This document shows, one piece after another, positions 41,070-44,155 of a stretch of DNA of 44,155 bases. The position numbers and the translations under genes were made by a program. The stretch is from Stenotrophomonas maltophilia (GTDB taxonomy: Bacteria; Pseudomonadota; Gammaproteobacteria; Xanthomonadales; Xanthomonadaceae): contig DJBL01000088.1 in NCBI GenBank assembly GCA_002435595.1, positions 1 to 44,155 on the forward strand, read 5' to 3'. The stretch's first letter is position 1. Every line of letters begins with the position of its first letter. The notes under the pieces are model-generated. The model made no database searches. It had not been told where the DNA came from and saw only the letters and a program-made list of their open reading frames with translations.

Positions 41070-41846
41070 TCACAACGGCTGCCAGGCCGCCGGGACCTCA
41101 TAGTCGTGCCCGTTGTAACGCAGCAGCCCGCTGTCGCCCTGCACCGGACTGTCCTGGTCGCGGCACTGCCCGCCGTCCATCCAGCTGCGGGTGCTGACGC
41201 GCCGCTCGCGCACGCGCAGGTCGGCCAGCCCGTGGTGGCGCGTATCGGCCACCTCGACGGTACGACTGCTGTCGTAGGCCTCGCCAGCGCAGCGGGTGTC
41301 CCACTCGGCCTGGTAGCGGCGCACCAGCAGCGGCGGGGTGAGCGCCTGCAGGCGCTCGCCGCGCGGTACCAGCAGGCGCAGCTGGGTTTCGCTGTAGGGG
41401 TTGGGGCCCGAACCGTTGCGGCGGTTGATGCGGATGCCGAAGGCGAGGGTATCTGCGGCCAGCTGATAGCGCGCCGTGTCCAGGCTCATGCCGTCGAAGA
41501 AGATCGCATCGCTGTCCAGCGCGTTGGGCAGCACCGTCCATGCACGGGCGGCCAGGCTGTCGGAGTCGATCACCATGACCTCCAGATCGCCATCGCGGGC
41601 ATCGTTGTCGCCGCCGTCGCGCCACACCGGGGTGGCCAGCAGGGTCAGCCCGGGGCGCGCCGGCCAGCGCCGGCACACGCTCGCACTGGTGGCACGGGTG
41701 TAGCCACCACGGTCTGGCAGGACGGCCGGTGCACGTCCAGCGTAGGCCTGCTCGGCGGCGGCGGCCGCATCGTGGCAGTCCTGCGCGCTGGCGGGCAGGG
41801 CGGTGCCGCACAAGGCTGCGAGCAGCAAGGACAGGGCGATACGCAT
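41070..41846 (-). CDS. Secreted protein of unknown function
   Basis: A 258-residue protein I cannot place in a named family. ATG 41846 starts a clear signal peptide (RIALSLLLAALCGTALPASAQ, cleavage at about residue 21). The mature part has five cysteines. It contains an acidic motif WRDGGDNDARDGDLEVMVID and a segment RTVEVADTRHHGLADLRV, suggestive of a beta-rich periplasmic or surface protein. It lies between the second pstS and the phosphate porin on the same strand, 17 bp downstream of the Pho-box region in genome order, which hints at a phosphate-linked role. Its own promoter is not obvious. Confidence 0.75.
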   Translation of the reverse strand: MRIALSLLLAALCGTALPASAQDCHDAAAAAEQAYAGRAPAVLPDRGGYTRATSASVCRRWPARPGLTLLATPVWRDGGDNDARDGDLEVMVIDSDSLAARAWTVLPNALDSDAIFFDGMSLDTARYQLAADTLAFGIRINRRNGSGPNPYSETQLRLLVPRGERLQALTPPLLVRRYQAEWDTRCAGEAYDSSRTVEVADTRHHGLADLRVRERRVSTRSWMDGGQCRDQDSPVQGDSGLLRYNGHDYEVPAAWQPL

Positions 41847-41921
41847 CGGAGCATCCACGGGGCAGGGGGCGCCCAGCATACGCGCCCGTGGGTCTGCTCC
41901 CGCGCCGCGGGCCGGCCACGA

Positions 41922-41951
41922 AAAAGGGCGCAGCCCAAGCTGCGCCCTTTT
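41922..41951. terminator. Bidirectional terminator after the phosphate porin
   Basis: AAAAGGGCGCAG pairs with CTGCGCCCTTTT (12-bp stem, 6-nt loop CCCAAG), 22 bp past the porin stop, with a T run on the minus strand. Confidence 0.88.
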
Positions 41952-41973
41952 CGTTGCCGCGATGCCGCTTGGC

Positions 41974-43185
41974 TTACCAGAAGAACTGCAGGCGCGCTTC
42001 GAGGATGTTCGGGTCGTCGTTGACGAAGGTGCGCGCGGTGGAGCTGTACTTCTTGCTGTCCACCATCACGTAGTTCAGCGCGAACTTGGTGTTGGAGCGC
42101 CAGTAGTAGTTCACGCCGACGGTCCAGATGTCCATCTTGCCGCCCAGCACGCCATCGACGATCGGCGCACGACCGGCCACCGGGTTGGCCGACACGTTGC
42201 CATCGTTGAGGTCCATGTGGTCGTAGCGGGCACCCAGCTGCCACATGCCACGGCCCGGCTCGTCCGGCAGGCCGGTGGTCGGCGTGCCGCCCTTGTAGCC
42301 CCAGGTCTCGCCGCTGATGTTCCACAGACCGCTCACGTAGTAACCGTCGCTGGTGTAGTTGTCGTGGGCGTAACGCTTGGCCTTGCTGGTGTAGTACTCG
42401 GCCTGCGCCTTGAACGGGCCGCCGATGTACATCGCTTCTGCGCCGATCGTGCTGACGCGGTCGGTATCGACCAGGTTGCCGCTGTCGACCAGGCGTGCGG
42501 TGGCCAGGTCGGCGTTGGGACGGGCGCGCACGCGCAGGGTGTCCGCGTCGGTGTCGTAGTCCACGTAGCTCAGGCCGAAATGCAGCACCTGGCCCTTGTC
42601 GTTGATCGGCGCCCAGGTGCCGCGCGCGCCGTAGCCGCTGCCGTGGGCCAGGTTGCGGGTCAGTTCGCGGCCGAAGGCCGAGGCGGTCACCGACCAGTTG
42701 TTGTCGCCGATGCTGTAGGCACCGCCGAGGCGACGGGCCACCGCGTAGGTGTTGGTCACCGCCGCCTTGGAGATGAAGTCGTTGTTCTTGGTGCTGGACA
42801 GTTCTTCCAGGCTGTTGGGCTGCTTGAACTGGCCGAACTGCACGAAGTGGTTGGCGTTGCCGGCCAGCTTGTACTTCAGGTTGGTGTCCAGGAACTTGTC
42901 GGCCTTGGCGTCGTAGCCGACCACCCACTCGATGTTGCCCGGGCCCTTGCCCTTGAGCACCAGCTCGGCGCGGCGCAGTTCGAACTCGCTGTTCTTGCCG
43001 TTGCCGGCGTCACCACCGTTGAGGTCGGTCAGGTCGTTGTCGAACCAGTTGCCATCGGCCTGGACCAGGCCTTCGAAGGTGATCTCCGAGCCGCCGATCA
43101 CGTCGATGGCCACTTCGGCGTGTGCGGCCGGGACGAACAGCGCAGCCGCAACGGCCGCAGTCAGGAGTTGGCGATGCAGTTTCAT
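41974..43185 (-). CDS. OprO/OprP-family phosphate-selective porin
   Basis: A 403-residue outer-membrane beta-barrel of the Pseudomonas OprP/OprO family. The signal peptide ends at AAHA (23). The barrel starts with IDVIGGSEITFEGLVQADGN and FELRRAELVLKGKGPGNIEW. The family segment FVQFGQFKQPNSLEELSS follows, and the last strand ends in the aromatic terminus LEARLQFFW recognised by the Bam machinery. A Pho box lies 52 bp upstream. It would carry phosphate or polyphosphate across the outer membrane to the two PstS proteins. Confidence 0.93.
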   Translation of the reverse strand: MKLHRQLLTAAVAAALFVPAAHAEVAIDVIGGSEITFEGLVQADGNWFDNDLTDLNGGDAGNGKNSEFELRRAELVLKGKGPGNIEWVVGYDAKADKFLDTNLKYKLAGNANHFVQFGQFKQPNSLEELSSTKNNDFISKAAVTNTYAVARRLGGAYSIGDNNWSVTASAFGRELTRNLAHGSGYGARGTWAPINDKGQVLHFGLSYVDYDTDADTLRVRARPNADLATARLVDSGNLVDTDRVSTIGAEAMYIGGPFKAQAEYYTSKAKRYAHDNYTSDGYYVSGLWNISGETWGYKGGTPTTGLPDEPGRGMWQLGARYDHMDLNDGNVSANPVAGRAPIVDGVLGGKMDIWTVGVNYYWRSNTKFALNYVMVDSKKYSSTARTFVNDDPNILEARLQFFW

Positions 43186-43236
43186 GGAGAGCCTTGCAGG
43201 CAGGTGGGAAGATGCTGCGCAGGCTAGTTAGTGAAG

Positions 43237-43265
43237 ATTGCGTAAATATGACAGTTTCAGACAAA
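43237..43265 (-). promoter_or_regulatory. Pho box upstream of the phosphate porin
   Basis: Minus-strand heptamers TTTGTCT (43259-43265), CTGTCAT (43248-43254, perfect consensus) and ACGCAAT (43237-43243) repeat every 11 bp. The site ends 52 bp before the porin start. Confidence 0.75.
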
Positions 43266-43363
43266 CCGCCGGCCGGCCGGGGCCCGGCCACGTCAGGGCC
43301 CGCCATTGATGCCCGACGCAGATGACGGCCGGGTTGCGCGGATGTGGCAGTCGCTCCAGCGCC

Positions 43364-44053
43364 TCAGGCAGCGGTCTTCTGCTTGAAGCGGCACAGGTCG
43401 CGGATCACGCACTGCGGGCAGTCCGGCTTGCGTGCCTTGCACACATAGCGGCCGTGCAGGATGAGCCAGTGGTGTGCGTCGAGCAGGAACTCGGCCGGAA
43501 TCACCTTCACCAGCAGGTCCTCCACCGCGCGCACGTCCTTGCCCGGGGCCAGCCCGGTGCGGTTGGACACCCGGAAGATATGCGTGTCCACGGCCATCAC
43601 CGGCTCGCCGAAGGCGGTGTTGAGCACCACGTTGGCGGTCTTGCGCCCCACCCCGGGCAACGCCTCCAGCGCGGCGCGGTCGCGCGGCACCTGGCCGCCG
43701 TGCTGCTGCACCAGGATCGCGCAGGCGGCGATCACGTTCCTGGCCTTGGCGTTGTACAGGCCGATGGTGGCGATGTACTTCTTCAGGCCGTCTTCGCCCA
43801 GCGCCAGGATCGCCTGCGGCGTGTTGGCCACCGGGAACAGTTTGCGGGTGGCCTTGTTGACCCCCACGTCGGTGGCCTGTGCCGACAACGTCACCGCCAC
43901 CAGCAGCTCGAACGGGGAGCTGTATTCCAGCTCGGTCTTCGGGTGCGGGTTGAGTTCGCGCAGGCGCGTGAACATTTCGATCACGTCGGCCTTGGGCATG
44001 CGCGTGCTGCGCGGCGCGGGTCTGGCCGCCGGGGGGCTGTTCATCGTGCTCAT
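43364..44053 (-). CDS. nth: Endonuclease III
   Basis: A 229-residue DNA glycosylase/AP lyase that removes oxidised pyrimidines in base-excision repair. The helix-hairpin-helix motif LPGVGRKTANVVL contains the catalytic Lys138, and Asp156 lies in AVDTHIFRVSNR. The 4Fe-4S cluster ligands are Cys205, Cys212, Cys215 and Cys221 (C-x6-C-x2-C-x5-C). ATG 44053 overlaps the upstream gene stop by 1 nt; ATG 44044 is also possible. About 18 residues extend the N terminus beyond E. coli Nth. Linkage to an Rnf/Rsx subunit gene is the usual gammaproteobacterial arrangement. Confidence 0.96.
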   Translation of the reverse strand: MSTMNSPPAARPAPRSTRMPKADVIEMFTRLRELNPHPKTELEYSSPFELLVAVTLSAQATDVGVNKATRKLFPVANTPQAILALGEDGLKKYIATIGLYNAKARNVIAACAILVQQHGGQVPRDRAALEALPGVGRKTANVVLNTAFGEPVMAVDTHIFRVSNRTGLAPGKDVRAVEDLLVKVIPAEFLLDAHHWLILHGRYVCKARKPDCPQCVIRDLCRFKQKTAA

Positions 44054-44155
44054 CAGGAGGTCTTGCCGGCGGCCCTGGCCTTGGCGCGCGCCAGGATGGC
44101 GGCGGCGGCGGGCGGCAGCGCCGGCTTCAGTTCGGGCGTGGGGGCAGGAGGGGCG
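44053..44155 (-). CDS. rsxB: 3' end of probable rsxB (electron transport complex subunit B)
   Basis: A frame open to the right edge ends at TGA 44053-44055, sharing one base with the nth start. The 33 visible residues are Pro/Ala-rich, reading ...APTPELKPALPP then AAAAILARAKARAAGKTS. Identification rests mainly on the conserved rsxB-nth gene order and on Ala/Pro-rich C-terminal tails in xanthomonad RsxB; the iron-sulfur domains lie outside the window. Confidence 0.55.
   Translation of the reverse strand, partial: APPAPTPELKPALPPAAAAILARAKARAAGKTS

Overview
The window looks like chromosomal DNA of a Stenotrophomonas species (Xanthomonadaceae, Gammaproteobacteria). It has very high G+C and contains a MarR-controlled EmrCAB pump and a MacABC pump with an adjacent two-component system, as known from S. 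maltophilia. It also carries GTAG-headed palindromic repeats of the SMAG type described in that genus. The species cannot be fixed from this sequence alone. No phage, insertion sequence or CRISPR array was seen.

Layout: a penicillin-acylase-family gene runs off the left edge (1-2030). Bacterioferritin (2196-2684) and parC (3058-5301) follow. An AraC regulator faces the emrR-emrC-emrA-emrB drug-efflux operon (6384-11106), and a long AT-rich palindrome lies between them. On the minus strand, 11152-15209 holds the least familiar block. Read 5' to 3', it has a 73-residue Gly/Thr/Cys-repeat peptide, an ABC ATPase, an ABC-2 permease, a 40-residue membrane peptide, a 96-residue membrane protein and an FtsX/MacB-type permease. 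I read it as a candidate export or self-protection cassette for a ribosomally made peptide. No modification enzyme is present, so this is inference.

Next come three identical tRNA-Leu(CAG) units, each with its own promoter and terminator, with a glutathione S-transferase gene between copies two and three. The RNA-metabolism genes rnr (RNase R) and rlmB (23S Gm2251 methylase) follow, with a zinc-binding GFA-family gene between them. A SMAG cluster separates rlmB from the convergent macA-macB-macC efflux operon. A divergent response regulator/histidine kinase pair and a large propeller-sensor diguanylate cyclase come next, then rnt (RNase T) on the minus strand.

A complete bufferin-type RiPP metallophore operon lies at 31940-34446: precursor with six EGKCG motifs, MNIO maturase, HvfC/BufC partner and DoxX membrane protein. 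A repeat-rich spacer precedes the phosphate regulon on the minus strand: pstS (lipoprotein)-pstC-pstA-pstB-phoU, a second pstS, an unknown secreted protein and an OprO/OprP-type porin. Direct-repeat Pho boxes sit upstream of both pstS genes and the porin, so phosphate passage through the outer membrane, capture and import are probably induced together by PhoB. The right edge has nth (endonuclease III), coupled to the 3' end of what is probably rsxB.

Points most worth a second look: the peptide/ABC cassette, the bufferin precursor architecture, the missing haem-ligand methionine in bacterioferritin, the two differently anchored PstS proteins, the serine run in MacA, and the repeat-rich spacer upstream of the bufferin operon.
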